This document shows, piece after piece, positions 1 to 8,318 of a DNA stretch of 13,900 nt. Both the position numbers and the translations under genes were made by a program. How positions within the stretch are numbered: position 1 is the first letter of the stretch; each line of letters begins with the position of its first letter. The notes under the pieces are model-generated. The model had not been told where the DNA came from and searched no databases. It saw only the letters and a list, made by a program, of their open reading frames with translations. The stretch is from Candidatus Poseidoniales archaeon (GTDB lineage: Archaea; Thermoplasmatota; Poseidoniia; Poseidoniales; Poseidoniaceae), in contig QQSA01000048.1 of the NCBI GenBank assembly GCA_003602535.1, forward strand, positions 2,403-16,302, in the 5' to 3' direction.

Positions 1-438
1 GATTATCTTGATCATACCTTAGATCGAGTATTAGATGTCGTTTGGATTTTAGCTCTCGGTTACAATTTAGTTTGGTTTGGACATGTTGAACTCGCTTGGA
101 TTGCAGCAATGCTCACAATGTTTGGCTCATACCTAGGAACTCAAGCACAAGCAGTAGCAGGCAGTCGGAATTATGGCGGATTCAGCCGCGCAGATAGGAT
201 GGTTTTGACCTTTATTGCACTCTTGAGTGCAGCATTAATGGCTTATCTTGGAAGTGATAATTTTGGAGTATGGAGTGGAATTGAAATCAATCCTATTTCG
301 ATTATTTTGGCGATATCTGGAATAGGAGGAATCTATACTTTCATCGTTCGATTTATCAAAGCAAGGACTGAATTGCAATCTCTTGATAAATCGAAGCCTC
401 TATCAACTCCGAAAGATAAGGATTCTAACGATGAATGA
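1..438 (+). CDS. CDP-alcohol phosphatidyltransferase family protein, 5'-truncated by the window
   Basis: The frame is open from base 1 and ends at TGA 436-438, leaving 145 residues of the C-terminal part. Enzymes of this family move a phosphoalcohol from a CDP-activated donor (or onto a CDP-lipid) to make phospholipid headgroups in the membrane. The visible start reads DYLDHTLDR, which fits the end of the family motif D-x2-D-G-x2-A-R-x8-G-x3-D-x3-D: the last two aspartates are residues 4 and 8, and the motif glycine would fall just outside the window. Three or four hydrophobic segments follow (about residues 10-27, 30-50, 67-85 and 97-120), with the loop SRADR before the third, as is usual in the family. 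The tail is short, polar and Lys/Asp-rich. The substrate (inositol-phosphate, glycerol-phosphate or serine) cannot be told from this part. The next gene overlaps its end by 8 bases, suggesting co-translation. Confidence 0.75.
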   Translation, partial: DYLDHTLDRVLDVVWILALGYNLVWFGHVELAWIAAMLTMFGSYLGTQAQAVAGSRNYGGFSRADRMVLTFIALLSAALMAYLGSDNFGVWSGIEINPISIILAISGIGGIYTFIVRFIKARTELQSLDKSKPLSTPKDKDSNDE

Positions 439-3400
439 AAACGATGGTGCTGGCGAAGCCGAACTAGTCGAAAGTTGGCGTTCTTTTGACCGCCTACGGC
501 GGTATCCTCATAACGGATTCATTAGAACCGACCAAGTGATGACCGGCGATATGCTGAACAGAGGTAACCACAGGACGACCTATATTGTCCTCACAATTTT
601 GCTCCTTTCTTCACTTCCTATGGTGTCAAATGCAAGTGCAGATGAGGGAATTGCTGAAGAATTGCAGGCACAAGATATCATTGCGATTTTCGATGAGGTT
701 AGCGAAACAACAACGGTAACCTGGAGAAATATTGCTGAAAATGGAGGCAACGCAGATCTCTATGAGCAATTATGGGACGCCACATACCACGTTTATCGCA
801 GTGATAGTCCAATAAATTCGCAAAACGTACTCAACCTAACACCGTGGCATTCGGTTGTAGCATGCGACGAAAATAGCGAAGAAGCATGGGGCTCAAATCC
901 AAATAAATGCCGTGGAGAACCAAATAATCACCCAGGGCATTCAGCAACCTATCAAGTAGGGGCAGGCACAGATAACAGCTTCTTCTACGCAATCGTGACT
1001 GAATTAGCAGATGGCAACATGACTACTACACTCAGCGTTAATGCTAGTTTGTTGTATGAGCCTGTACAAGAAGTCACCACGCCCATCAGATCCCCTTACA
1101 ATATTGTGGCAGACTTCGACCCTGCAACAAGCAAGACTACTGTTCAATGGATTAATTACAATTCAATAAATCCAATTCTTCCTGAAGATGGAGATGATGC
1201 CTATCAAATTCATCTGTGGCAAACAGATGTCCAGATGGATAGATCAAATGGTTACTTGTTATTGGAACCAGGCTCCACTCCAATCGCAACTCTCAATGCA
1301 ACCGACACAATGTATGAGGTCGACGTTCCCCCTTCTACAAATAGAGAAGTCTATTATTCGGTAACTTACATGTTACCAAATTGGGAATCCCCGGGCAATA
1401 ATTACGAAGATACTAGATTCCTTTCTAACAATGCAATGACTACTGCATTACTGGAGGATAACACACCACCTGCTGATGTTACGGGCGTAGGAGCCTTATT
1501 CTTACCTGCTGAAAACGGGACTGGAGTCACCACTATTGTATGGGATGATCTTCTTTCGGAAGAAGGCGAACAGTATCGTATTTATCGCCATGGTGAAAGC
1601 TTCAATAGTACCAATAATCCATATGTTCAATTGATTGGAACTGTACAAGAGAATGTTTCCGAATTCAAGTACAATGTCCCATTCAATACCTATGGTGACT
1701 TCGTTTACTGTGTAGTAGTTGTAGATCGATTCGGTGCAACTAATCCAGAAATCCCATACTCTTCTTGTGATTGGGTAAATGAGGATGCTGATGATGAGTG
1801 GATCAAGGAGCCTACAAATGTGCAAGCTACATTCATCGGTAATGGTATTACTAGAGTTACATGGACTGACCAAGTGGGAGTTGAAGGCGAGAGGTATAAT
1901 GTTTGGAGATCTAGTTACAGAGTTCAAGGACCTCAATTTGCTGAGAACATTTCTCTGATGTGGATGGGAAGCGTTCCTGATGGAGTTGAAATGTTCGATG
2001 TCCAATTAGAGGATGAGATTTCTACCACATCAACCCATTATTTCGTTACAAGTGAAGCGTTGTATAATTGTCAAGGATGCACTGAAACCATGACTTATAC
2101 AAAATTGATTCAAAATTGGGATGGACCAATCGCTGAAGATACCAAATCGCCTCAACCTGGTAGAATGTTAGAGCCACTGATGATTGGTGGATTGAAGGTA
2201 GTAGAATTGGAATGGGTAAATGCTCAAGAAAGCGGAGAGTCGTACACATTGTATCGCCACTTTGGAGATCCATTTGGAGATTCGGAATTCGCGATTTCAA
2301 ATTACACAGACCCAGGATGGGAATATCTCGAAGGACCAATCGCAGAGAATGGGTTCACTACTATGGTCCGTCAAGTGCCAGTGCCTGATGATTCACAGAG
2401 GACAGTTTGGTATTGTGTAATCGTAACAGATTCTTTTGGCAATACTAATCAACAAATATTGCCAGGAATTGGAGGAAATGCAGTGGTTGTAACTGAAGAC
2501 ACAAAGGCTCCCACAATTACTTATTCAATTCATGATGAGAATAATGTTCCAATAGTTGGGAAATCATTAGTTCGAGGAGAATACACACTGAAAATCGAAG
2601 TCTCTGAGAGTTTATTAGAAGCTCCAATGATCAATCTTACTTCATCATCAGGTGGCTCTCTAACCGGAGGAAGTCAGCAATCAATGGTTCTGATAACTCA
2701 AAATACCAACAACCCTGACAAAGGCCCAGAGTATTTCCAGAGTTTCTCAATTTCATCAAATGCAAAAGCCGGAAATGTTTCTATCGTTATCAATCTAACA
2801 GATATGTCGTTGAATACAATAGATCGTTCAATCAATGGATATGCAATTGATGCAAGGGCACCTACAGTCTCAATTTTCAGCCCGACAGCAGAGAACGACG
2901 GAGCAAAATATCTCTATGGCAATGAAATAAAAGTTGTAGCTGGAGCGACAGATGATGTGGAATTAGTTTCAATGCAAATCAGGTTTGTTCAAAATTATGG
3001 CACTTCATCTTCTGTAACAGAACCATGGAGAAATGTTACTGGCTTGACAATAAATGAAAATGGTGACTGGACAATTGAGATGGTTGTTAGTTCAGGTAAT
3101 TATTTGCCAGGCGTTCACGAAGTTTCAGTCAAAGCATTAGACTCCGCCGGTAACGAGAATATCAAGAAAGTTAGATTTGTTACAGATTGGTGCCGCCATC
3201 GTGATGACGGTGCTACAATTTGTGAATATTCGAATCCAGTTCAGGACGATCCAGATGTCATTTATGCTGAGCTAAATGCTACAGACCCTCCATACATGAT
3301 TGCATGGGTGACTGCAGGAATATCCTTCCTTGCTGTAATTGCATCATTAGTAGTAATCTCTTCTGCAATGGCAGGTCCGAAGAAGAAGCGAGGCGATGAT

Positions 3401-3697
3401 GACGACGAAGGAGATGATTGGATGAACGAGTTCATCGGAACATCTGCTGAACCCGATATGGCTGAAATAACGGGCGGTGCTCCTGCAGAAAAGAAAACAG
3501 AGAGCGCAGAGCCTGAAGAAGAAGATGACCCATTCGCGGTTAATGTGATTAAACCAAAACGTCGTAGAAAGAAGAAAGCTGCAGAAGCTGAAGAGGAAGA
3601 AGAAGATGTTGATTGGGAAGAAGGCGGGTCACCTCGTAAGAAACCCAAGCGTAAAGCACCAGCCAGAAGAAAGGCTACTAAGCGTAAAAGGAGTTGA
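431..3697 (+). CDS. Large Fn3/Ig-like cell-surface protein with C-terminal membrane anchor and charged cytoplasmic tail
   Basis: A 1088-residue type I membrane protein (numbered from ATG 431). Residues 49-67 form a hydrophobic signal segment ending near SNASA-DEG, a plausible signal peptidase site. Five Fn3-like repeats follow at about 80-205, 218-340, 345-450, 458-570 and 575-690. Each has the pattern T-x-V-x-W near its start and then Y-x-[IVL]-[YWH]-R, for example TIVWDD and YRIYRH in repeat 3. Two Ig-like units follow at about 694-808 and 810-918; the second contains the phrase ALDSAGNEN typical of such folds. Many N-x-S/T sequons are present. One membrane helix lies at 956-980, followed by KKKR, an acidic stretch and an Arg/Lys-rich end. 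The repeats suggest adhesion or surface architecture; no catalytic motif is visible. The start is uncertain: ATG 431 overlaps the upstream stop and gives a long 50-residue n-region, whereas ATG 539 or 551 gives a normal signal peptide. Confidence 0.82.
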   Translation: MNENDGAGEAELVESWRSFDRLRRYPHNGFIRTDQVMTGDMLNRGNHRTTYIVLTILLLSSLPMVSNASADEGIAEELQAQDIIAIFDEVSETTTVTWRNIAENGGNADLYEQLWDATYHVYRSDSPINSQNVLNLTPWHSVVACDENSEEAWGSNPNKCRGEPNNHPGHSATYQVGAGTDNSFFYAIVTELADGNMTTTLSVNASLLYEPVQEVTTPIRSPYNIVADFDPATSKTTVQWINYNSINPILPEDGDDAYQIHLWQTDVQMDRSNGYLLLEPGSTPIATLNATDTMYEVDVPPSTNREVYYSVTYMLPNWESPGNNYEDTRFLSNNAMTTALLEDNTPPADVTGVGALFLPAENGTGVTTIVWDDLLSEEGEQYRIYRHGESFNSTNNPYVQLIGTVQENVSEFKYNVPFNTYGDFVYCVVVVDRFGATNPEIPYSSCDWVNEDADDEWIKEPTNVQATFIGNGITRVTWTDQVGVEGERYNVWRSSYRVQGPQFAENISLMWMGSVPDGVEMFDVQLEDEISTTSTHYFVTSEALYNCQGCTETMTYTKLIQNWDGPIAEDTKSPQPGRMLEPLMIGGLKVVELEWVNAQESGESYTLYRHFGDPFGDSEFAISNYTDPGWEYLEGPIAENGFTTMVRQVPVPDDSQRTVWYCVIVTDSFGNTNQQILPGIGGNAVVVTEDTKAPTITYSIHDENNVPIVGKSLVRGEYTLKIEVSESLLEAPMINLTSSSGGSLTGGSQQSMVLITQNTNNPDKGPEYFQSFSISSNAKAGNVSIVINLTDMSLNTIDRSINGYAIDARAPTVSIFSPTAENDGAKYLYGNEIKVVAGATDDVELVSMQIRFVQNYGTSSSVTEPWRNVTGLTINENGDWTIEMVVSSGNYLPGVHEVSVKALDSAGNENIKKVRFVTDWCRHRDDGATICEYSNPVQDDPDVIYAELNATDPPYMIAWVTAGISFLAVIASLVVISSAMAGPKKKRGDDDDEGDDWMNEFIGTSAEPDMAEITGGAPAEKKTESAEPEEEDDPFAVNVIKPKRRRKKKAAEAEEEEEDVDWEEGGSPRKKPKRKAPARRKATKRKRS
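489..503 (+). other. Short perfect hairpin near the 5' end of the surface-protein gene
   Basis: The bases ACCGCC-TAC-GGCGGT form a perfect 6-bp GC-rich stem with a 3-base loop. It lies between the overlapping start (431) and the signal-peptide-proximal starts (539, 551). If translation begins at 539 it would be in the leader of the mRNA; if it begins at 431 it simply encodes DRLRR. No function is established and chance is possible. Confidence 0.3.
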
Positions 3698-4824
3698 TTC
3701 GCATTAGCGAAACTGAGATTCCTAAATTGGGAGTGCTACAAGCATTTAGCCCATCTGAGAGTAAATTGAACTGGCTCCTAATCGCACTACCAATAACCGT
3801 TTATTTCTCGATGTTTACTTCAGATGCTGGAATGAGTTTCGTATTTTCAATGATAGCAATAATGCCTTTGGCTCTATTAATGGGTCATGCTACAGAAGAG
3901 ATCGCTCTACGCACTAGTGAATCACTTGGCGGATTACTAAATGCAACATTTGGTAATGCGGTAGAGATAATTATCGCAGGTCTGGCAATCTACACGGCGG
4001 CAACTCATGCCGACCAAGCTGAAACTATGATTACAGTTGTTCAAGCAAGCCTAATCGGGAGTATTCTTGGAAACCTACTGCTTGTTCTAGGATTATCTTT
4101 ACTGTGGGGAGGGATAAAACACCAGAAGCAAACCTTCAATCAACCTGCTTTGAGTATGAGCGGGTCACTGTTATTACTTGCAGTTCTAGCCATGCTTATC
4201 CCTGCAGCGGTTGATATCGGAGGTGGAGCATCAGATAGCATAATCAAACTCTCTCGTTATGCATCAATTGTTTTACTTCTAATGTACGGTTTAGCATTGT
4301 TTTTCCAACTTAAGACCCATTCACACATTTATGCGTCAAATGATGAGATAGAGCATGAAGATCCTAGAATGACTAACAAAGACGCATGGACATTATTGGT
4401 ACTTGCAACTATTCTGGTAGGATGGATGGCTGAAGTTTTAGTTCATTCAATCGATTCAGCGGCATCTGAATTGAGCATGCCAACATTATTCATCGGAGTA
4501 ATTTTGTTGCCATTATTCGGTAATGCGGCTGAACACTTTACCGCAGTAATTGTTGCTGGTAAAGATAAGATGGACTTATCTTTAGCAATCGCAATAGGTT
4601 CCAGCGTACAAATTGCGGTTTTCGTAGCACCTTTGATGGTAGTATTTGCTTGGATGATGGGTGTAGGCCTCTCTCTAGAATTTGGCCCATTAGAGACTGC
4701 AGCAACCTTCCTTTCAGTTTTAGTTGCCAATTCAATTTTGACTGACGGTACAACAAATTGGCTTGAAGGAGCAATGCTTCTAGCGTGTTATACAATACTC
4801 GGCTTGAGTTTCTGGATGATGTGA
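3694..4824 (+). CDS. cax: Ca2+/H+ antiporter (CaCA superfamily, Cax family)
   Basis: An integral membrane exchanger expected to export Ca2+ (or another divalent cation) against H+. The 376-residue length matches prokaryotic Cax proteins. Both halves of the internal repeat are present. The first half carries the c-1 region G-G-L-L-N-A-T-F-G-N-A-V-E (residues 79-91). The second carries the c-2 region with G-N-A-A-E (276-280), then K-x-K-M-D-L and A-I-G-S-S-V-Q-I (about 290-307). The acidic residues E91 and E280 are the expected ion-binding glutamates. About eleven hydrophobic segments are seen, and an acidic loop (215-225) separates the halves, as is usual. The start is TTG 3694, whose TTGA overlaps the upstream stop by 4 bases with GGAG immediately before it. 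Later in-frame alternatives are TTG 3727 and GTG 3733; the first in-frame ATG lies inside the first helix and is too late. Likely translationally coupled to the surface-protein gene. Confidence 0.9.
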   Translation: MIRISETEIPKLGVLQAFSPSESKLNWLLIALPITVYFSMFTSDAGMSFVFSMIAIMPLALLMGHATEEIALRTSESLGGLLNATFGNAVEIIIAGLAIYTAATHADQAETMITVVQASLIGSILGNLLLVLGLSLLWGGIKHQKQTFNQPALSMSGSLLLLAVLAMLIPAAVDIGGGASDSIIKLSRYASIVLLLMYGLALFFQLKTHSHIYASNDEIEHEDPRMTNKDAWTLLVLATILVGWMAEVLVHSIDSAASELSMPTLFIGVILLPLFGNAAEHFTAVIVAGKDKMDLSLAIAIGSSVQIAVFVAPLMVVFAWMMGVGLSLEFGPLETAATFLSVLVANSILTDGTTNWLEGAMLLACYTILGLSFWMM

Positions 4825-4828
4825 GAAT

Positions 4829-5605
4829 ATGGATGTCAGCGGCGAATTTTGGGGCCGGTTCGATACTTGGGCAGGTCCAACCTTTGGATTAGGAATGTTC
4901 CTTGTAGGGATTTTCCTGATGTTCAAAGGTGCAAAGAGTATCAAGATGCTATCATTTCTTACTGGATGTGCTATTGGTCAATTGACTAGTACTCTACTGT
5001 ATGATAATCTCAAAGATTTCATTTCATTATCTGAGGGAGATTTCACATTAGCAGTTACCTTCGGATGCGGCGTAATACTGTTCATGATGGTCAGTTTGAT
5101 GTCATTGGCAGTTACAGCTTACATTTCATTGCATGTGATGCTGTGGCTTGTTTCAATGGTTGAATCACAAGGATATGATGTTGGAACTGAATTTGTTGGT
5201 GGAATATTAGTTGGAGTATCTTGGTTGGTAAATCGTTATCTTCGACGAAATTTGTATCTGTTTGGTTCATCTGCCTTAGGGTCTTTAATCGTGATTTATG
5301 GTTACATGGTGATGAACGGAGAGATTCCTTCTGAAGTCAGTATAATGGATCCGAATATACAACTCATTGGACTTGCTATGTTTTTGAATTCTGTAATGAT
5401 TCAACGTAAAGGAGTCAAAGACTTTGATATTAGACAGGAAGAAGCTGAAATGCAGAAGAAGATTGTAAAGCAGCAAAAAATTGCTAATGATAAGCACGGA
5501 AGAGGAAGATTCCTAGCGCCAGACATTCTTGCTCAAGGGGCGATCGAAGAGCGAAATTATCGGGATGACCACAACTACAACCTCAACCGTAGATACCGTT
5601 ACTGA
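4829..5605 (+). CDS. Multi-pass membrane protein of unknown function (possibly DUF4203/TMEM198-like)
   Basis: A 258-residue protein starting 4 bases after the cax stop, so probably in the same operon. It has about seven hydrophobic segments (near residues 15-33, 38-57, 70-95, 97-113, 122-136, 143-162 and 177-191), rich in Gly, Met and Leu. The pattern G-x-x-L-x-G-x-x-L-M-x-x-G followed by K-M-L-S-F-L-T-G-C-A-I-G resembles the DUF4203/TMEM198 membrane family, but that is a weak impression rather than a firm assignment. The C-terminal 65 residues are hydrophilic, with a charged coiled-coil-like stretch (about 195-220) and an unusual Asn/Arg/Tyr-rich end (NLNRRYRY). No catalytic or ligand motif is recognised. 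Its position after cax and a surface protein suggests an envelope or ion-related role, which is inference only. Confidence 0.72.
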   Translation: MDVSGEFWGRFDTWAGPTFGLGMFLVGIFLMFKGAKSIKMLSFLTGCAIGQLTSTLLYDNLKDFISLSEGDFTLAVTFGCGVILFMMVSLMSLAVTAYISLHVMLWLVSMVESQGYDVGTEFVGGILVGVSWLVNRYLRRNLYLFGSSALGSLIVIYGYMVMNGEIPSEVSIMDPNIQLIGLAMFLNSVMIQRKGVKDFDIRQEEAEMQKKIVKQQKIANDKHGRGRFLAPDILAQGAIEERNYRDDHNYNLNRRYRY

Positions 5606-5652
5606 TGAGAGTTCTAGCATTGGCTATGTAGGCATTGTTAGGCTCATCGATT

Positions 5653-5666
5653 TGGATTTTCATCCA
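5653..5666. terminator. Possible bidirectional hairpin in the convergent intergenic gap
   Basis: The 62-base gap between the stop of the membrane-protein gene (5605) and the stop of the minus-strand amidohydrolase (5668) contains TGGAT-TTTC-ATCCA, a perfect 5-bp stem with a T-rich 4-base loop. Its location between converging genes suits a shared terminator. The stem is short and AT-rich and there is no long T-run, so the evidence is weak. Confidence 0.25.
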
Positions 5667-5667
5667 G

Positions 5668-6927
5668 TTACAATGAATAGTATTGGTTGACAGCATTGTT
5701 GAATGTATCGAGTAGTTTGGACTCATCTATGGTTGTAACCTTTCCAGATTTCATCAATGGATTTCCATCTACCCACAGGTCAAGACATTGGCCTCCATTG
5801 TAAATTAGATTCGAAATATGTCTCTCGTTATCTTTGCCAACTGGATTCATACGTATATCGTCTAGATTCCATACAGCCCAATCTTGGCTGCCAGTTGTTG
5901 CCATTGCAAAAGCTTCCTTTGCTAAGAGTGCAGATGCATCCCAGTGATCATGACGTTGTACCAAACATGCCATGCGGGCCTCATGAGCCATGTCTAAGCC
6001 AGAACCACTTGAAGCAGGACCATCTGTGCCTAAGCGTACTTCAACTCCAGCTTCCTTGTATGCAGGAAGTGAGGCTGTTCCGCCACAAGCTAGTTTCATG
6101 TTTGATGAAGGGCAGTGAGCAAGTATCGCTTTTCTTGCAGCCATAGTTCGCATTTCTGACTTCTTAATCCAAGAGCCATGAGCACAGATCGTTTTATCGG
6201 GGATGAAGTAGTCAATACTGTCTAAGTATTCAACAGGGTACATTCCAGTTTTTGAATGACAATCAGCAACTTCTTTTCTGGTTTCGGAAATGTGAATTGA
6301 TAAATGGGCATTATGCTTTTCTGCCAACTCCTTTCCACCTAGGAGAGTATCTTCGTCACAGGTATATACCGCGTGAGTGGCAACACCGTACTGGACCTTA
6401 TTCTCCGGTTTATTGGATGCTAATTGAGAATCCAATTCGTGACGAACTGAACCATCATCGCCATCTTCTCTAGGCGGCCATTGGGTCTGAGGGCCACAAA
6501 TTATTCCACGAAGTCCAGCCTCATTTAATGCTGAAACAATAGATTCCGGGAAATGGTACATGTCACAAGCGAATGTTGAACCTGTTTTGATCATCTCTAC
6601 AGCAGATGCAAGTGCGCCAATGTGCGCGAATTCTTTTGACAAATTCATTTCTGTAGGGAAAATAGACTTCTCTAACCATTCCTGCAATGGAAGCCCATCT
6701 GAGAAATCTCTAGCGTTTAGTTGCATGGGCAAGTGAGTATGCCAATTCTGGAATGAACGAGTAATCAATTTCTTCTTACCTTCTAAGTTGTGAACAACGT
6801 CTTCATCACCATTTGATTTAGCCCAGGTTCCATCTGAATGTAACAAGAAATTTCCGAGGTGAGTACGCTGATTTTCATCAATTAACACCGCATCGGTGTA
6901 ACGTACAGAGGCCTCGTCCATGAGCAT
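5668..6927 (-). CDS. mtaD: Amidohydrolase of the MTA/SAH deaminase (MtaD) type
   Basis: A metal-dependent deaminase of the TIM-barrel amidohydrolase superfamily, expected to deaminate 5'-methylthioadenosine, S-adenosylhomocysteine or 5'-deoxyadenosine in the cytoplasm. It has 419 residues. The metal-binding H-x-H is H63/H65 in NWHTHLPM. A family-typical stretch L-P-L-Q-E-W-L...I-F-P-T-E follows at 79-93. H212 and E215 lie in HISET, H250 in CAHGSW, the CPSSNMKL segment is 272-279, and the metal aspartate is D302 in GTDGPASSG. The main residues of an active enzyme are therefore present. The C-terminal part looks short: between ATTGSQ (342-347) and the following W-A-V-W-N-L-D strand the usual G-x-L-x-x-G-K-x-A-D segment is missing. 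The start is ATG 6927, or the equally plausible ATG 6921. It lies 43 bases downstream of pgk on the same strand, so co-transcription is likely. The exact substrate is uncertain. Confidence 0.82.
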   Translation of the reverse strand: MLMDEASVRYTDAVLIDENQRTHLGNFLLHSDGTWAKSNGDEDVVHNLEGKKKLITRSFQNWHTHLPMQLNARDFSDGLPLQEWLEKSIFPTEMNLSKEFAHIGALASAVEMIKTGSTFACDMYHFPESIVSALNEAGLRGIICGPQTQWPPREDGDDGSVRHELDSQLASNKPENKVQYGVATHAVYTCDEDTLLGGKELAEKHNAHLSIHISETRKEVADCHSKTGMYPVEYLDSIDYFIPDKTICAHGSWIKKSEMRTMAARKAILAHCPSSNMKLACGGTASLPAYKEAGVEVRLGTDGPASSGSGLDMAHEARMACLVQRHDHWDASALLAKEAFAMATTGSQDWAVWNLDDIRMNPVGKDNERHISNLIYNGGQCLDLWVDGNPLMKSGKVTTIDESKLLDTFNNAVNQYYSL

Positions 6928-6970
6928 GCTAAATCGACTTCAAATGTCAATGCTTGGCTGAAGCCATGAA

Positions 6971-8233
6971 CTATTGGTGGTCAAGAGGCTTAGAAATAGA
7001 GACTCGGAATTGTTTAGCAGACTCTTCCAAAGATGCTAGTCCTGGTAGAGTTCTTCCAGCTAATAGTTCTAAGCAAGCGCCACCGCCAGTAGATACGTGC
7101 CCCATCTTGTCTGCAAGTCCTCTTTGACTTACCAGTGTCGCAGTGTGTCCTCCGCCCATAACAGAATATCCTTCACTCTCAGCGCACGCGTTTAGCATCT
7201 CGATAGTTCCCAGGGCGAAGTCAGACATTTCGAAAACTCCAGCAGGTCCGTTAAGAATAATCGTGCCTGCACTCTTGATCGCTTTGGACAAGGATTGAAC
7301 ACTGGTGATTCCCAAATCGAAGATAGGTGCTTCAATTGGTAAATCTTTCAATGGATGATCTACACGATTTCCTGTAATGTTTAGTGCAACGTCACTCGGC
7401 ATAATTATGCATTCTGGGAAGTCATTTAGAAGAGCGCTAGCAGTTGCGATAGTTTGATTCCAAGAATCGCCGATTTCATTTTTTAGGAAATCGATATTCA
7501 ATTCGCCCAAATTTATTCCAGACAGGTGAAGGAAAAGATTTGCAACACCTCCAGTTGCCCATATGTGGTCACTAACTCCTCCTCTCAGCATGTTGTCAGC
7601 AACCACAACTGAATCATCGACCTTAATCCCTCCAAGTACGGCAATACAAGGCCTCTTCGGGTTTTCGAGAGCTTGACCCAACTTAGATAATTCATAATTC
7701 ATTAACTCGCCAGCAACACAAGGTAAAACATTGGTAAATCCTACAATAGAGGGCGAACTTCTGTGCGCACATGCGAATGCATCGTTAACGAATGCGTCAG
7801 CAATCATTGACAGATTTTGCACCATCATTGTTTCAGACATTGCGATAAAATCACCTTTCACATTGATCTCTTCTTCATCCATTCGAACATTGTTTAGCAT
7901 CAATATTTCGCCATCTTCTAAATTCTCGATTGCAGTTAACGCCTTCTTCCCGTAAATGTCGTCAACCCACTTGACATTTCGTCCGAGTAATCTGCCCAGT
8001 TCTCTAGAGTGTCCTAAAGTAGATGTGAAGTCTTTTTTTCCAGGTCGAGATTGATGTGCTAAAAGAACAACTTTTGATTTTGTCAGTTTGTTTAGAGTAG
8101 GAATGATTCTTTGGATACGAGTGTCATCTAGGAAGACATTCGTTACAGGATCAAGAGGTGAGTTGATGTCTACGCGAACGAGTACAATGCGCCCGTCGAG
8201 GTCGACCTCATCAAGGGTCAGAACCTTTGCCAT
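6971..8233 (-). CDS. pgk: Phosphoglycerate kinase, archaeal type
   Basis: Catalyses the reversible reaction 1,3-bisphosphoglycerate + ADP = 3-phosphoglycerate + ATP in glycolysis and gluconeogenesis, in the cytoplasm. From ATG 8233 the protein has 420 residues, normal for archaeal enzymes. All signature segments are present: VLVRVDINSP (17-26), AHQSRPG (59-65, the archaeal counterpart of the bacterial HLGRP), NNVR (114-117), VNDAFACAHRSSPS (149-162), GGIKVDDS (201-208), NGPAGVFE (328-335), GGGHT (360-364) and STGGGACLELL (381-391). The frame extends to an earlier ATG at 8299, adding 22 residues. The shorter form is preferred because archaeal enzymes begin close to the T-L-D-x-x-D-L-x-G-x-x-V-L-V-R pattern, and a TATA-like element at 8313-8318 would place the transcript start downstream of 8299. 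The amidohydrolase gene follows it. Confidence 0.95.
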   Translation of the reverse strand: MAKVLTLDEVDLDGRIVLVRVDINSPLDPVTNVFLDDTRIQRIIPTLNKLTKSKVVLLAHQSRPGKKDFTSTLGHSRELGRLLGRNVKWVDDIYGKKALTAIENLEDGEILMLNNVRMDEEEINVKGDFIAMSETMMVQNLSMIADAFVNDAFACAHRSSPSIVGFTNVLPCVAGELMNYELSKLGQALENPKRPCIAVLGGIKVDDSVVVADNMLRGGVSDHIWATGGVANLFLHLSGINLGELNIDFLKNEIGDSWNQTIATASALLNDFPECIIMPSDVALNITGNRVDHPLKDLPIEAPIFDLGITSVQSLSKAIKSAGTIILNGPAGVFEMSDFALGTIEMLNACAESEGYSVMGGGHTATLVSQRGLADKMGHVSTGGGACLELLAGRTLPGLASLEESAKQFRVSISKPLDHQ

Positions 8234-8312
8234 CAAGTAATCCGACCAGCCCACGGTTTTTGATTCGATTGGTTCAAACGCGCGTCCAATGGTAGGCATA
8301 GGCGCGAAATGT

Positions 8313-8318
8313 CATATA
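8313..8318. promoter_or_regulatory. TATA-like element in the pgk / methyltransferase divergent gap
   Basis: The bases CATATA (TATATG on the other strand) lie in the 107-base gap between the divergent pgk (ATG 8233) and methyltransferase (ATG 8341) genes. On the plus strand the element is about 25 bases before the methyltransferase ATG, the usual archaeal TATA-to-start distance, so that transcript could be leaderless. On the minus strand it would give a pgk leader of roughly 55-60 bases. Because it is almost symmetric it may serve either or both genes. This is inferred from spacing alone. Confidence 0.4.

Noticed and set aside
1502..2339. Two minus-strand open frames (1502-2005 and 2046-2339) under the surface-protein gene
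   Set aside because: They mirror the well-supported plus-strand coding sequence, have no recognisable domains and no plausible promoter.
3262..3648. Minus-strand frame of 128 codons rich in Ser and Phe
   Set aside because: It is the antisense of the membrane helix and the Glu/Asp/Lys-rich tail; the Ser/Phe bias is the mirror of GAA/GAT/AAG codons.
3530..3690. Possible tandem repeat in the GAA/GAG/AAG-rich stretch
   Set aside because: It is low-complexity coding for an acidic/basic tail, with no fixed repeat unit.
5757..6473. Plus-strand frames inside the amidohydrolase gene
   Set aside because: They lie antisense to a gene with all catalytic motifs and encode Cys/His/Leu-rich sequence with no family resemblance.
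8234..8299. Longer pgk start at ATG 8299
   Set aside because: It would add 22 residues ahead of the normal archaeal start, and the TATA-like element at 8313-8318 is too close to 8299 for a transcript to include it.
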